Source of the DNA: a virus
Reading direction: 5' to 3' (one strand)
Length of the DNA: 45,725 nt
Virus record (IMG/VR): IMGVR_UViG_3300009285_004618
Span: 1-45,725 of that record
Shown: positions 1 to 9,046 of the stretch, piece after piece
Layout: every line of letters starts with the position of its first letter
Position numbering within the stretch: position 1 is the first letter of the stretch
The notes under the pieces: model-generated
Told to the model about the DNA's origin: nothing
The model's database searches: none
Seen by the model: the letters and a program-made list of their open reading frames with translations, nothing else
Position numbers and translations under genes: made by a program

Positions 1-71
1 CCGAGCGTAACCACGGGTACTCCAATAACTGCTCTGGGATCCCACCTGATCTCGGGAAACTCAAAATTCAT
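1..71 (-). CDS. 5' end of a minus-strand gene that may continue across the window ends
   Basis: An ATG on the minus strand at 71 opens a frame (MNFEFPEIRWDPRAV...) that runs off the left edge with two bases of a codon left over. If base 1 is joined to base 45725, the frame continues without a stop into the deoxyribosyltransferase-like frame at the right edge. Together they would make a protein of about 148 residues. The upstream stretch TAGGTA gives only a weak ribosome binding site. The same bases are also open on the plus strand (ending in TAA at 76-78), so the call rests on the join. The first 23 residues alone are not recognisable. Confidence 0.45.
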   Translation of the reverse strand, partial: MNFEFPEIRWDPRAVIGVPVVTL

Positions 72-180
72 TACCTAATTATATACATTTTTAGCTTCAA
101 AATCACTTCAATAATTCGGACTCAATTTTTTAAATACAAGCTCCTAAATTTTTTAAGATATAGCTTTTCCAAAAACTAAT
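72..180. promoter_or_regulatory. AT-rich intergenic region with imperfect direct repeats
   Basis: This divergent intergenic stretch is much richer in AT than the genes around it. It contains two copies of a 19-base element, at 124-142 and 147-165, both of the form AATTTTTTAA-N5-AGCT and offset by 23 bases. A shorter related TTTTTAGCTT lies near 88-97. Spacing and position between divergent genes fit a promoter or operator region for the late virion genes to the right. No consensus -35/-10 pair is clear, so the role is inferred. Confidence 0.3.
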
Positions 181-429
181 TTGTCCAATATTAAGAAAAT
201 TGAAGACAAATCAGAAACTCCTGATATCAAAAAATTCGTTGACCATAATTGGACAAACGGTTATTTTGAAGATTTGAAGAAAAATTTTACCACATACCAG
301 AAATCCGGAGTTGATGCGGGAACCGTATTAAACAAATTGATTAAACAGAAAACATCTATGGCTACGACACAACCCGGATGGGGCGATAAAGTTATTAACT
401 TCTTGAAGAGTTTTCTTTTGGGGGGATAA
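181..429 (+). CDS. Small hypothetical virion-region protein
   Basis: An 82-residue frame opened by TTG, with no good ribosome binding site. The first ATG lies 59 codons in, so the true start is uncertain. The protein is charged and lysine-rich, and its last 17 residues (GWGDKVINFLKSFLLGG) look like an amphipathic or membrane-active helix. The stop codon directly abuts the ATG of the giant muramidase gene, so the two are probably co-translated. On a circular map it lies between the internal virion genes of the right end and the muramidase gene, so a small virion or ejection role is possible. I do not recognise the family. Confidence 0.55.
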   Translation: MSNIKKIEDKSETPDIKKFVDHNWTNGYFEDLKKNFTTYQKSGVDAGTVLNKLIKQKTSMATTQPGWGDKVINFLKSFLLGG

Positions 430-3400
430 ATGCCGACTTTGAGGCTTCTCGAAATTCCTACTGAAAGAACCGCTAAATTTGAGGGTGGATTTACGGTGGA
501 TCACGCTGGCCCTACGAATTTTGGCGTTACTCAGGGTGCCTACAATACCTTCCTTTTGCGTAAAGGTGAGAAATCTAAACCTGTCCAAGACATCTCCGAA
601 GATGAAGTTGCCCAGATACAGAATTACGACTACTTCAAAAAGCCCAAAATAGACCTTTTACCTACGAAGGTCGGGAGCGTAGTGTTTGATTATGGCTATA
701 ATTCAGGCCCCGCGAAGGCTATAAAGGCCCTACAATCCATCATAGGAGCTAAACCTGATGGACAGATAGGCCCTGAAACTTTAGGCAAGACTAACGAGTA
801 TATAAAAGTAAACGGTGAGTCCGCACTCATAAAATCCATACTTGACGAACGAGAAGGCTTTTTAGATACCCTTATACAGAAAAATCCCGATAAGTATAAG
901 AAATTTGAGAAGGGTTGGAAGAATAGGCTCAATTCCCTACGAGAGGAATTTGACATATCCGAGTTTAATCCTTTTAAAGTAGGAGAGGCGGAGGCTTTGG
1001 GAGAAAAACCTATACCCGAATTACGCTTACTTCAATCCGGCGGTCGTCCTATTACTCCTGAAGAGGAAGTGGCAGCCCGCAAAGTTTCCGAGAAAAAATG
1101 GGAAGCAAGGGGTGTTAAGCCTTATATAGAACAGGAGTCGCCCGGAGTTAAGTTTTTGATGGAAAGATTAAGTTGGGCCGTAGTCGCTCCTTATTACGCT
1201 GTCGCAAGGGCCGTTCAAGATGTGGCTGTCCCACTCATAAAAGGAGAAGGTGCTGAAGCCGCACAAGCCTCATTACTCGGGCAAGAACCATCAAGAAGTT
1301 TTGCCGAGTTTCTACCTGACAAGTTTAAGGAAAAGCATCCGGTCTTAACTGAACTTGCGGGGGTAGGTATAGACTTAGGTCTTGTGTTTAGCCCTGCCGT
1401 AATAAAAAGTTTATCTCCGGCGGAACTATCCTCAAGAACAGTAAATAACTTTTCCGAGCAAGCATTAAAAAATCCTAAATATGGCGATTATGTAATGAAG
1501 CGCTCACAGGAACTTAATATCTCCCCCGATGAAATACATCAGACATTACTCCGTAAGGTTTCTGAAGTAGTGAAGGATATGCCATATCTAAAGAAACTTA
1601 ATGTTGCGTTAGGGGAAGGTGGGTTTGCAAGGATGGGTAAGGAAGCCAAAGCCGATTTAATTAGTAAAGGTTTTACTGAAAAACAATTAGAAAAGGCTAC
1701 GCCCGTAGCCATACAAGGAATTATAAGTAGGGGCCTATTGCCGGCACAAGTAAGTATATTAAAATCAGGCGATTTGAAAGTAATAGGGGGAGAAGCACCC
1801 CCCACAGAAGTAGCCCCGGCTAAAGAGGTAACGCCAGAAATAAAGCCCGAAGGATTGCGATTGCTTAAAGGATATAAACCTAAAACTCTTACGGGTTATA
1901 TCAATTCTCGTGGAGGCATAGACCCTGCCAAATTAAAGGCGGCTGGTATAACCATACAAGAAATGAAGGACGCTGGTTTAGGGCATATTCTTAAAAAAGG
2001 CGGACAACCGATAGATACTCTCGCCGAGGAAATGATGAATAGTGGCATGCTCCAAGTGCCGGAGAACCTTACACCTACAAATGCCTTATTTGAGGCGCTT
2101 CAAGGTAAGGAAACCCGAAAACTCCCTACCGAAAAATCTACGGCACAGATAGAAAAAGAACATAGAGCATATCTAAAAGAATTGAAAACCAAAAAGGAAG
2201 CAAAGATACTTAGAAAGGGCTTGGAAGAAATAGAACCCGAAGAAGAAGTAACCTTTGAACCTAAGCAATTAGAACAGGAATTGGAAAATACCCCACGCAT
2301 AACATCTGAAGGGCCTTTATTCAAAGCCGCTATTAAAGCCGGTGCTGAATGGCGAACTGTGTCCGGTGAAAAGATGACTACTTCAAAATTTCTTGATAAA
2401 GTCAAGCGAACATTAGGAGAAGGTAGATATAAGGTTACTGGTGGAGAAAAAGCCGATGAGATACTTATTGAAGAAATAGAACCTACGACACCTTTACCCG
2501 CACCCACAGAAAAGATAAGAAAAGAAGGTATAGTGAGGTTGACCGAGGAACTTCGTGGCGAAAGATTAAAAACAATAGCCAATCAACTTATCAAGATAGC
2601 CGATATCGCTCCGCGCCTTATAACACCTAAACAGATAGCGTACATCCATATTTTAAAAAATAAGAACTTACTTACCGATAATCAATATGCCCGTCTTAAA
2701 AAGATATTCACAGGTAAGCGAAGTCTTAAGGTAACCACTCCTACCGGACGCCTTAAAAAAGAACCTATGATGAAAGAAGAAGCGGCCGATATAGTCGAGG
2801 CATTAAAGGGTGTAGTGCCTCCGAGAGGGCCTCACATAACAGGGCAACCGCCTAAAATACCTACTTCAACGGCATTGGTGGTATCCGATTGGCAACATCC
2901 ATTCAAAGATTTAACTACCTATCAGGCCGCACAACTTTCAGGGCTTGACCCTATTAGGGCTGCGGAACTCGTAGACGGCTCATCTAATGGGCCGGTAAGA
3001 AGATATATCGTAGAACCCGCAAGAGAGGCAGAGAGAAGCTCTAAACACGAATTAAAGCGAACCCTTGATACTCTTACAAAAATATCAAAAAGTATGGGTA
3101 GTGGATCAAAACCGTCCGAACTCGTATTCAAATATATAGAGAATACTCTTACACCCCAAGAAGAAAAACTCATTACTCCAGAGATACGGGCAACTGCTGA
3201 ATATATAAAATCAAAGTATAATTATTTACTGGATAAGATAAATGAAACCCGACGATTACTTAAAAAAATAGAGATACCGCGTCGCACAGACTACATAACT
3301 CATATACGAGAACTTAACATATTAGATGAATTTTATCAGGGCTTCTCGAACATTCCCGAAGAGGCAATAAATGTACCTTCCTTCGCAAAAACTAACAGTC

Positions 3401-4647
3401 CTTACTTTAGATTTGCACTTCAGCGATTAGGCGGAGAGTTTAAAGAGGATGCGATTGATGCTTTTAGAACTTATGCAGATAAGGCATATTCCGTCATATA
3501 TCATAGCCCAATACTGAAGGCCGTGCGACCTCTCGTTGATAGATTACCTTATAATGCCAATAAATACTTTACGCAATATCTCGACGAGACTATGGCTATG
3601 CGACCTGTTCAGGTGGATAAGATAATCCCTAAACCTTTATTAAAGGGAATGGTATGGTTGCGAGGGAAAATGGGGAAAGGTGCCATACTTGGAAACATAG
3701 CCTCGGTATTCAATCAGATATTTACTATGCCGAACAGTATATCATCAATAGGCCCAAAATATATGGCTTCTGCTCTATTAAAAGCGCATAGACCGGAATG
3801 GCGAGCATTTGTAGAGGCCAATTCCAAGATGGTGCAGAACCGCATATTTGAAATAGACTTTGATCCTACTATATTAAGTAAGGTAGATAATGCTTTAGGA
3901 TTTATGCTCCAATGGGCTGACCGAGAAATGGTAAGAGTATCGTGGGGAGCTGAATTTGAAAGACAACTTGATTTGGGAAGCACCTTTGAAGATGCCATAA
4001 GAAAAGCTGATGATATGGCGTTTAAGACACAATCGGGATTTAATAAGGCAGAAATACCACCGGCGTTTAGAAGTAAAGTAGGTGGCACTTTCTTACAATT
4101 CCAGAATACTGTAAATAATGGATATAACTTTTTAAGATTTGATTTAGGGAAAAATGAAGGTGTAAAAACTAAGTGGAGCGTATTTAAGGCAGGTCTTATG
4201 TGGACGGGAACATTGCTTTCATTAAATTATATGTATAGGCAGATGGGGATACCATCTCCGATTGAAGATGTGACTGATTTAATACCATTGACCTCATTGG
4301 CCGAATACGGGCCTCCAGTGGCGCTTTCCTTGCCTACGGCGATTATTCAAAGGATAGTTGCTAAAACGCCTCAAGACCAGGTAAAGGCAAACAAGGCTAT
4401 CCGGCGATCCATATTTCTTTTTTTGCCAGCTGGAAACCAAGTAAGAAAAACTCTTGAAGGTATATACGCTGTTTCTCGTGGTGGGAAGTTTGATAAGCGT
4501 GGGCGATTGCAATTTCCAATTCGGGGAGTTCCGGAACAGATAAGGGCTATTACTTTCGGCCCCTATGGAACGAAAGCTGGAAGGGTATATATAAGGCGTG
4601 GGTTTAAGCCTGAAAAGAAAGGTACAGGGCTAAGACTTCTTAGATAA
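430..4647 (+). CDS. Giant internal virion (ejection) protein with N-terminal GH108 muramidase
   Basis: A 1405-residue protein. Residues ~8-175 form a GH108 lysozyme-like domain with EGG (catalytic Glu18), the GPTNFGVT motif and a peptidoglycan-binding subdomain (KPDGQIGPETLG, ~110-170). A long charged helical middle follows. The C-terminal third (~1060-1405) has hydrophobic stretches such as MVWLRGKMGKGAILGNIA and WTGTLLSLNYMY, as in DNA-ejection proteins that insert into membranes. T7 gp16 has a similar plan: a murein-cutting domain fused to a ~1300-residue ejection protein. The likely job is to be injected, cut peptidoglycan locally and help form the DNA channel. The motif LRLL occurs at residues 4, 198, 476 and 1401. 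The start follows GGGGGA. The domain call is firm; the virion location is inferred. Confidence 0.85.
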   Translation: MPTLRLLEIPTERTAKFEGGFTVDHAGPTNFGVTQGAYNTFLLRKGEKSKPVQDISEDEVAQIQNYDYFKKPKIDLLPTKVGSVVFDYGYNSGPAKAIKALQSIIGAKPDGQIGPETLGKTNEYIKVNGESALIKSILDEREGFLDTLIQKNPDKYKKFEKGWKNRLNSLREEFDISEFNPFKVGEAEALGEKPIPELRLLQSGGRPITPEEEVAARKVSEKKWEARGVKPYIEQESPGVKFLMERLSWAVVAPYYAVARAVQDVAVPLIKGEGAEAAQASLLGQEPSRSFAEFLPDKFKEKHPVLTELAGVGIDLGLVFSPAVIKSLSPAELSSRTVNNFSEQALKNPKYGDYVMKRSQELNISPDEIHQTLLRKVSEVVKDMPYLKKLNVALGEGGFARMGKEAKADLISKGFTEKQLEKATPVAIQGIISRGLLPAQVSILKSGDLKVIGGEAPPTEVAPAKEVTPEIKPEGLRLLKGYKPKTLTGYINSRGGIDPAKLKAAGITIQEMKDAGLGHILKKGGQPIDTLAEEMMNSGMLQVPENLTPTNALFEALQGKETRKLPTEKSTAQIEKEHRAYLKELKTKKEAKILRKGLEEIEPEEEVTFEPKQLEQELENTPRITSEGPLFKAAIKAGAEWRTVSGEKMTTSKFLDKVKRTLGEGRYKVTGGEKADEILIEEIEPTTPLPAPTEKIRKEGIVRLTEELRGERLKTIANQLIKIADIAPRLITPKQIAYIHILKNKNLLTDNQYARLKKIFTGKRSLKVTTPTGRLKKEPMMKEEAADIVEALKGVVPPRGPHITGQPPKIPTSTALVVSDWQHPFKDLTTYQAAQLSGLDPIRAAELVDGSSNGPVRRYIVEPAREAERSSKHELKRTLDTLTKISKSMGSGSKPSELVFKYIENTLTPQEEKLITPEIRATAEYIKSKYNYLLDKINETRRLLKKIEIPRRTDYITHIRELNILDEFYQGFSNIPEEAINVPSFAKTNSPYFRFALQRLGGEFKEDAIDAFRTYADKAYSVIYHSPILKAVRPLVDRLPYNANKYFTQYLDETMAMRPVQVDKIIPKPLLKGMVWLRGKMGKGAILGNIASVFNQIFTMPNSISSIGPKYMASALLKAHRPEWRAFVEANSKMVQNRIFEIDFDPTILSKVDNALGFMLQWADREMVRVSWGAEFERQLDLGSTFEDAIRKADDMAFKTQSGFNKAEIPPAFRSKVGGTFLQFQNTVNNGYNFLRFDLGKNEGVKTKWSVFKAGLMWTGTLLSLNYMYRQMGIPSPIEDVTDLIPLTSLAEYGPPVALSLPTAIIQRIVAKTPQDQVKANKAIRRSIFLFLPAGNQVRKTLEGIYAVSRGGKFDKRGRLQFPIRGVPEQIRAITFGPYGTKAGRVYIRRGFKPEKKGTGLRLLR

Positions 4648-4890
4648 CCATTTGCCAACAGCAAAAAGGGATACGATATAAATAATCATGGCACAACCTA
4701 TATCAGAAAAAAAGGGAAATATCATCGCGAAGTATTTATCTATATCAGTTAATTTTATAAGCAGAAATGTAGGAATAAGAGGCATGAATAGCCATATCAA
4801 AATTCGTAAAATGTTTTTAATATCTTGGGACAAAGACAATGGATAGGGGTGTTCGGGAAAGTTGCATATATATTCTTTTAACTTTATCAT
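4630..4890 (-). CDS. Possible small antisense membrane protein
   Basis: An 86-residue frame on the minus strand fills the only sizeable gap (4648-4937) between the muramidase and fibre genes. It has two strong hydrophobic segments (around residues 30-47 and 63-79) and ends in a lysine-rich tail, as expected of a small inner-membrane protein. The ribosome binding site is poor, and the frame overlaps the muramidase gene by 18 bases tail to tail. It may be a moron gene or a superinfection-exclusion protein, or not translated at all. I see no family signature. Confidence 0.4.
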   Translation of the reverse strand: MIKLKEYICNFPEHPYPLSLSQDIKNILRILIWLFMPLIPTFLLIKLTDIDKYFAMIFPFFSDIGCAMIIYIVSLFAVGKWLSKKS

Positions 4891-4937
4891 AGCACCATAA
4901 ACTATACCCTGTTAACCCGTACTTGTAAAGGGAAAAG

Positions 4938-6566
4938 ATGAAGTATCTGATTAGCTTAATAATACTGTGTTTTTCGCTCTCTCCGGCCTATGGAGATATT
5001 GTAGATGGAAAAATTAGCGATTCATTTGAGGTAATCGAAGTGGATGGTATTTCCGCGCCTTCAGTATCCCCTTCCAACACCGGAAGGTTATACTATGATA
5101 GCACGCTTGACTATATACTCTTATCCGAAAACGGGGCGGCATATGCAAGATTATTAAGCACATTAGCGGCGGATCTCCTGTACTTCCTTCTCGACCAAAC
5201 CACCGGCCAGACTGTCTCCAATGTTGACTCTTGGACTTTCTCGAACTTTGACAGCATAAGTTTAACAGGTTGCCCTTTTACTACGGATAGCACGATAGGC
5301 GCAGGAACACTACTTTTACAATCTGGCTCAATTACCGACTCTACAGGTGCGATTTCCTTTGATAACGAAAATCTCCTCACCACAGGCACTCTCGGAGCAG
5401 GGGTATCTACATTATCTACAGTAAACTTCGGTTCCGCCACAGGAGTATCCGCTACCGCTATAAATGGCACTCTTACCTTGCAAGGTCTTGGTGACGGGTT
5501 TGATGAAAGTATGACTATTGACCTGAATACCACTACCAATAGAATATCTATCGGCACAACAACTGGTGCTACAACATTCGGTTTAACAGGAACATTCACG
5601 AACTTTGGCTTACCTAATGGAGCATACTGGGGACAGAATGGTTGCTATATACCAAGCAACTTTTCACTTCTCCAATATCAAGCGGCGGCTGGATATATAA
5701 CGCCTTTTAGGTCTTACAACACTGGAATGATTGAGAATACTCTTATTCTCTATACTGGTCATGTCGGTATTCAGACTACCGCTCCCGATAGGCATTTGGA
5801 AATCAATGTAGGTGCGGCGACTGGTGGTATACGCCTCACTTATAATGACGCCGATGGTTCAGCCATAGTCTACGGTGATATTCTGCTTGATAGCTCAGGC
5901 AATATGTCAATCACCCCTACGGGCGGGACGCTTACAGTCAACGGAGATATCTCGGTATCAGGTAATTATATCCCTCAAGGTGATCTCAATCTCGGCGGTT
6001 ACGGAATAACCACAATCAATCAGGCAGGTGGAGATTATGATACTGTTATCGAATCCGACACCGACGCAAACTTCTTCTTTCTTGACGCCGCAGGGGCAGG
6101 GCATCTCGGACTTGGGATAGGCACAGCACCGACAGCCCTACTTCATCTTGGTGCAGGGACTACAGCCGCAAATACTGCACCGTTTAAACTTACATCAGGG
6201 CCGTTATTAACTGCCGCTGAAGCAGGGGCTATTGAGTTTCTTACTGACGACTATTACGCTACTATTACAACGGGCACAGCCCGCAAGAGGTTCGTCTTTG
6301 CTGATGCAGGTGGAACGGGTGGGGCATTGACCGCTACAAGAGTTCCGTTTGCTACTACAAGCGGAAGATTGACTGACGATGCTGATATGATATTCGCAAC
6401 TGATACTTTAACGATTACAAAATTAGTCATTACCACAAGTCTTACTACAGTTGGTGGAACAGCTCCTGTAGCTGATGGCACATATAATGTAGATGGAAGT
6501 GCTGGGGGAACGGTTTCAAGTTTTACTACAAAAAGTGGCATAATAACTGCTATAACTACGAGATAA
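4938..6566 (+). CDS. Tail fibre/spike-like protein with Sec signal peptide
   Basis: A 542-residue protein that opens with a signal peptide (MKYLISLIILCFSLSPAYG, cleavage after A-Y-G). The rest is rich in Thr, Ser, Gly and Asp with repeated short beta-strand patterns (GTLTVNGDISVSGNY, LLHLGAGTTAANTAPF), typical of trimeric phage fibres. A stretch near residues 380-410 (GLGIGTAPTALLHLGAG) matches the repeat often seen in fibre shafts. The start follows AAAGGGAAAAG. It probably mediates adsorption. The signal peptide is odd, because phage fibres are normally assembled in the cytoplasm. Confidence 0.7.
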   Translation: MKYLISLIILCFSLSPAYGDIVDGKISDSFEVIEVDGISAPSVSPSNTGRLYYDSTLDYILLSENGAAYARLLSTLAADLLYFLLDQTTGQTVSNVDSWTFSNFDSISLTGCPFTTDSTIGAGTLLLQSGSITDSTGAISFDNENLLTTGTLGAGVSTLSTVNFGSATGVSATAINGTLTLQGLGDGFDESMTIDLNTTTNRISIGTTTGATTFGLTGTFTNFGLPNGAYWGQNGCYIPSNFSLLQYQAAAGYITPFRSYNTGMIENTLILYTGHVGIQTTAPDRHLEINVGAATGGIRLTYNDADGSAIVYGDILLDSSGNMSITPTGGTLTVNGDISVSGNYIPQGDLNLGGYGITTINQAGGDYDTVIESDTDANFFFLDAAGAGHLGLGIGTAPTALLHLGAGTTAANTAPFKLTSGPLLTAAEAGAIEFLTDDYYATITTGTARKRFVFADAGGTGGALTATRVPFATTSGRLTDDADMIFATDTLTITKLVITTSLTTVGGTAPVADGTYNVDGSAGGTVSSFTTKSGIITAITTR

Positions 6567-6567
6567 A

Positions 6568-7077
6568 ATGGCAGAACTCATAGTCAGACCAATACGCAAT
6601 GTTTTAAAGTCAGCGAGTTTATCGGACTTTTCTTATATCGATGACGTAGTTACTTATCCCGATATAGACGGAACTGCTGATTATAATAGATTTAATAAAA
6701 ATGACGATAACGAGGTAGAAAAATATGCCTGCACGACGATTGACCACGCTATCGTTTCACAAATTGACATATATCTTTTGGCAAGAGCGTTAAATACTAC
6801 ACAACCACTTACAGGAAATTACAACATCGGCGGTTCGTCAGGTGTAGCAAAGTCTTGGACTGTAGCTCTAACCAATTGGGTTTGGTATACGGATTCTTGG
6901 ACAGGATTATCACTTATTATGAACAGGATTTGCGAGATATGGCCAGGGGCGGGTAACATGGGTAGCAGTGGTTCGGACTACTTAGACGTTGCCGTAGCAT
7001 ATCTTAATCTTACTTACACGATAGGCACTTATCACGGTATTCAAGGCGGTAACATTCGAGGAGGTAATATCCGATGA
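6568..7077 (+). CDS. Hypothetical virion-associated protein
   Basis: A 169-residue protein two bases downstream of the fibre gene, without a signal peptide. It is rich in aromatic residues and Asn (NWVWYTDSWTGLSL) and ends in the tandem repeat GGNIRGGNIR. At the DNA level that repeat supplies a GGAGG upstream of the next start. Its place between fibre genes suggests a baseplate or fibre-accessory role, but I recognise no domain. Confidence 0.7.
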   Translation: MAELIVRPIRNVLKSASLSDFSYIDDVVTYPDIDGTADYNRFNKNDDNEVEKYACTTIDHAIVSQIDIYLLARALNTTQPLTGNYNIGGSSGVAKSWTVALTNWVWYTDSWTGLSLIMNRICEIWPGAGNMGSSGSDYLDVAVAYLNLTYTIGTYHGIQGGNIRGGNIR

Positions 7078-7535
7078 GTTGGGAAGAAATACCGCAAGGT
7101 GATGTAGATAGACTTAGTAAATACGCCAAGATGATGTGCGATGTCGTCCCTCAATGTAATCTCTTATCTTACGAGGATATGAAAAGATTTCTTCGTAAAA
7201 CAGGGGATTATTTTGACTATAAAGATGATGAACATGAAATAGTATTAGGATTTACTTACGCCAATGGTAAAGAGATGTGGAAGATTTCACAGCTCGCTTT
7301 TAAAGGGCTGCTTAACCGTGAGATATACCGAAAGATAGTTGGCGGTATTGTTGACTTTATGAAGCAAAAGAATATTGACAAGGTTTACGCTGTCCGTCCA
7401 AAGCTTCCCGACGATAATATAATGAAGAAGTTTTACGATAGGATAGAAGACTCTACTTACTGGAAGATAATAAAAGAGAAAGACGGAACGTGGACACTAC
7501 CGCTATCAGGGGCGGTGGAGATAAAGGGAGAATAA
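7074..7535 (+). CDS. Hypothetical protein (fibre-operon accessory)
   Basis: A 153-residue soluble, charged protein starting at an ATGA overlap with the previous gene. It contains an alternating helix/strand pattern (EIVLGFTYANGKEMWKISQL, then a basic helix REIYRKIVGGIVDFMKQK), weakly reminiscent of an acyltransferase-like fold. No catalytic motif is convincing. The tight coupling implies co-production with the fibre proteins, for example as an assembly factor. Confidence 0.7.
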   Translation: MSWEEIPQGDVDRLSKYAKMMCDVVPQCNLLSYEDMKRFLRKTGDYFDYKDDEHEIVLGFTYANGKEMWKISQLAFKGLLNREIYRKIVGGIVDFMKQKNIDKVYAVRPKLPDDNIMKKFYDRIEDSTYWKIIKEKDGTWTLPLSGAVEIKGE

Positions 7536-7574
7536 ATGGAAAATCTTTATGAGCAGTATGAGGTGAAAAAATGA
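7536..7574 (+). CDS. 12-codon coupling mini-ORF
   Basis: ATG at 7536 after AAGGGAGAATAA opens a 12-residue peptide (MENLYEQYEVKK). Its TGA overlaps the ATG of the next gene (ATGA at 7571-7574). Several other joints in this genome have the same layout. It probably delivers terminating ribosomes to the next start rather than making a functional peptide. Confidence 0.4.
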   Translation: MENLYEQYEVKK

Positions 7575-8587
7575 GATGGATTATCGGATTACTCTTTTTA
7601 TGGTGTAGTATTTCTTACGCTGGCGATGTGGTAATTACAGGTGGCGGCGCTCCTACTGACGCCGACTATCTTGTAGGCACGGCAAACGGAACACTCTCCG
7701 CTGAAATTGTCGTAGGGACAAGTCCGGGCGGGGAGCTTGGGGGAACGTGGGCCTCGCCTACAATAGATGATAGCCTTGCCGTAACCTCTTGGAACTTAAC
7801 CACTCCTACCATTACTACAAGTTTAACCACAAGTACGCCTACCACGCTTACAGCAGCCGAATTAGACCGATTAGATGGGTTAACTTCTGCTATTATTGAT
7901 GATGATAAAATAGATACTTATACCGAATTAAACACTATCGTTGCCGATGTAACCCTTACTCACAATGGGTTTATAGACACCTTCTCCGAATTAGATGCTA
8001 TTGTGGCGGATAAATCATTAGTGGAAACTACAACTGCCTTTGGGGGGGATGTTTCAGGTACTATCGGTGCGACAGTAGTTGCCAATGACTCCCACGACCA
8101 TTCCGCCGCAGGTTCAACGGTAACTATAAATGCCACCGACATTGTGGATTTAAACGCAGGCACAGACCTTACTGCAGATTTAGAGGAAGAAGTGACAGCA
8201 GGAAGAAGTCTTACTAAAACTGTCCAAGAAATTTTAGCGGACGCCGAACTTTATACTGATTTTAAATCCATAACAATAGAAACTCCCACCGACGCTGATA
8301 ACTTCTTTATGTTTGAAGCCCCACTTGCCTTAACAATAACAAGGATTCATGGAATCGTAGAGGATGTCACAAGTGTTGTAATGACATTCCAAGAGTGCGA
8401 CTCTGCCGGAGATAATGCAGTAACTATAGAAAGTATCACCGCAGATATAAACGGAACTATTGTTACGAGCGGCGATATAGATAATGCCGGAATAGACGCA
8501 GGGGATATAATCAGAGTAGACGTTGGAACGGTTACAGGAACTGTCGGGCAAGTAAACGTAACAATAACATTTACGAAGGATGATTAA
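7571..8587 (+). CDS. Fibre-like protein with Sec signal peptide
   Basis: A 338-residue protein with signal peptide MRWIIGLLFLWCSISYA followed by GDV. The mature part has low-complexity Thr/Asp/Ala beta repeats, a GGDVSGTIGATVVANDSHDHS segment (~157-177) that recurs in phage tail fibres, and a C-terminal compact beta domain (TITRIHGIVEDV...). It starts by coupling to the 12-codon frame. Likely a receptor-binding or fibre-shaft protein; the exported N-terminus is unusual. Confidence 0.7.
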   Translation: MRWIIGLLFLWCSISYAGDVVITGGGAPTDADYLVGTANGTLSAEIVVGTSPGGELGGTWASPTIDDSLAVTSWNLTTPTITTSLTTSTPTTLTAAELDRLDGLTSAIIDDDKIDTYTELNTIVADVTLTHNGFIDTFSELDAIVADKSLVETTTAFGGDVSGTIGATVVANDSHDHSAAGSTVTINATDIVDLNAGTDLTADLEEEVTAGRSLTKTVQEILADAELYTDFKSITIETPTDADNFFMFEAPLALTITRIHGIVEDVTSVVMTFQECDSAGDNAVTIESITADINGTIVTSGDIDNAGIDAGDIIRVDVGTVTGTVGQVNVTITFTKDD

Positions 8588-8596
8588 GGAGAGAAT

Positions 8597-9046
8597 ATGA
8601 AAAAACTATTTATAGTCTTATTACTTTTATGTTTCACAATGCCTTGCATGGCACAGGATAGAATCAAGGTTCAGGTAGAATTTCGTAAAGCTCTCTGGAC
8701 TTGCCCTGTATGCGGGATAGAGGAAATAGAGAATAGGCCAATGGAAGGCGGAGCTTCCTACGAGCATATCTGTAAGAACGGGCACAAGTTTAATCAATCA
8801 GCAGGGGCTATGAAAGAGTATAACAGTGTTATCTCTTACCCTTATACCGACTATCCCACAGTTACTCAAAAAGAGATAGATGATGAAAAGACGGTAAGAA
8901 TGGATAAGTGGATATACGAGATTAAGCATCCTGCTCCGTATACACCTCCTACAAAAGCCGAATTAGAAAAAATGAGAGATGACAAATTGCAGGAAGCAGA
9001 AGAACTACAAAGGCAGATAGATGAAAAAACTATTATTGACCGTTAG
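8597..9046 (+). CDS. Exported zinc-ribbon protein in the fibre operon
   Basis: A 149-residue protein with signal peptide MKKLFIVLLLLCFTMPCMA (C-M-A before QDR). Next come a treble-clef-like pair (CPVCG at ~35-39 and C-x-NGH at ~58-62) and a C-terminal coiled coil (KAELEKMRDDKLQEAEELQRQ). The start follows AAGGAGAG. The last 26 bases overlap the next gene. The layout suggests a periplasmic or virion-bound adaptor holding a metal ion. I do not recognise a named family. Confidence 0.65.
   Translation: MKKLFIVLLLLCFTMPCMAQDRIKVQVEFRKALWTCPVCGIEEIENRPMEGGASYEHICKNGHKFNQSAGAMKEYNSVISYPYTDYPTVTQKEIDDEKTVRMDKWIYEIKHPAPYTPPTKAELEKMRDDKLQEAEELQRQIDEKTIIDR

Noticed and set aside
1-78. Plus-strand frame (PSVTTGTPITAL...) ending at 78
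   Set aside because: It could be the tail of a gene entering from the left, but nothing at the right end joins it convincingly. The minus-strand frame joins in phase and has an ATG.
2100-2582. 160-residue minus-strand frame inside the muramidase gene
   Set aside because: It is a low-complexity Ser/Pro/Phe shadow of a Glu/Lys-rich coding region, with no start signal.
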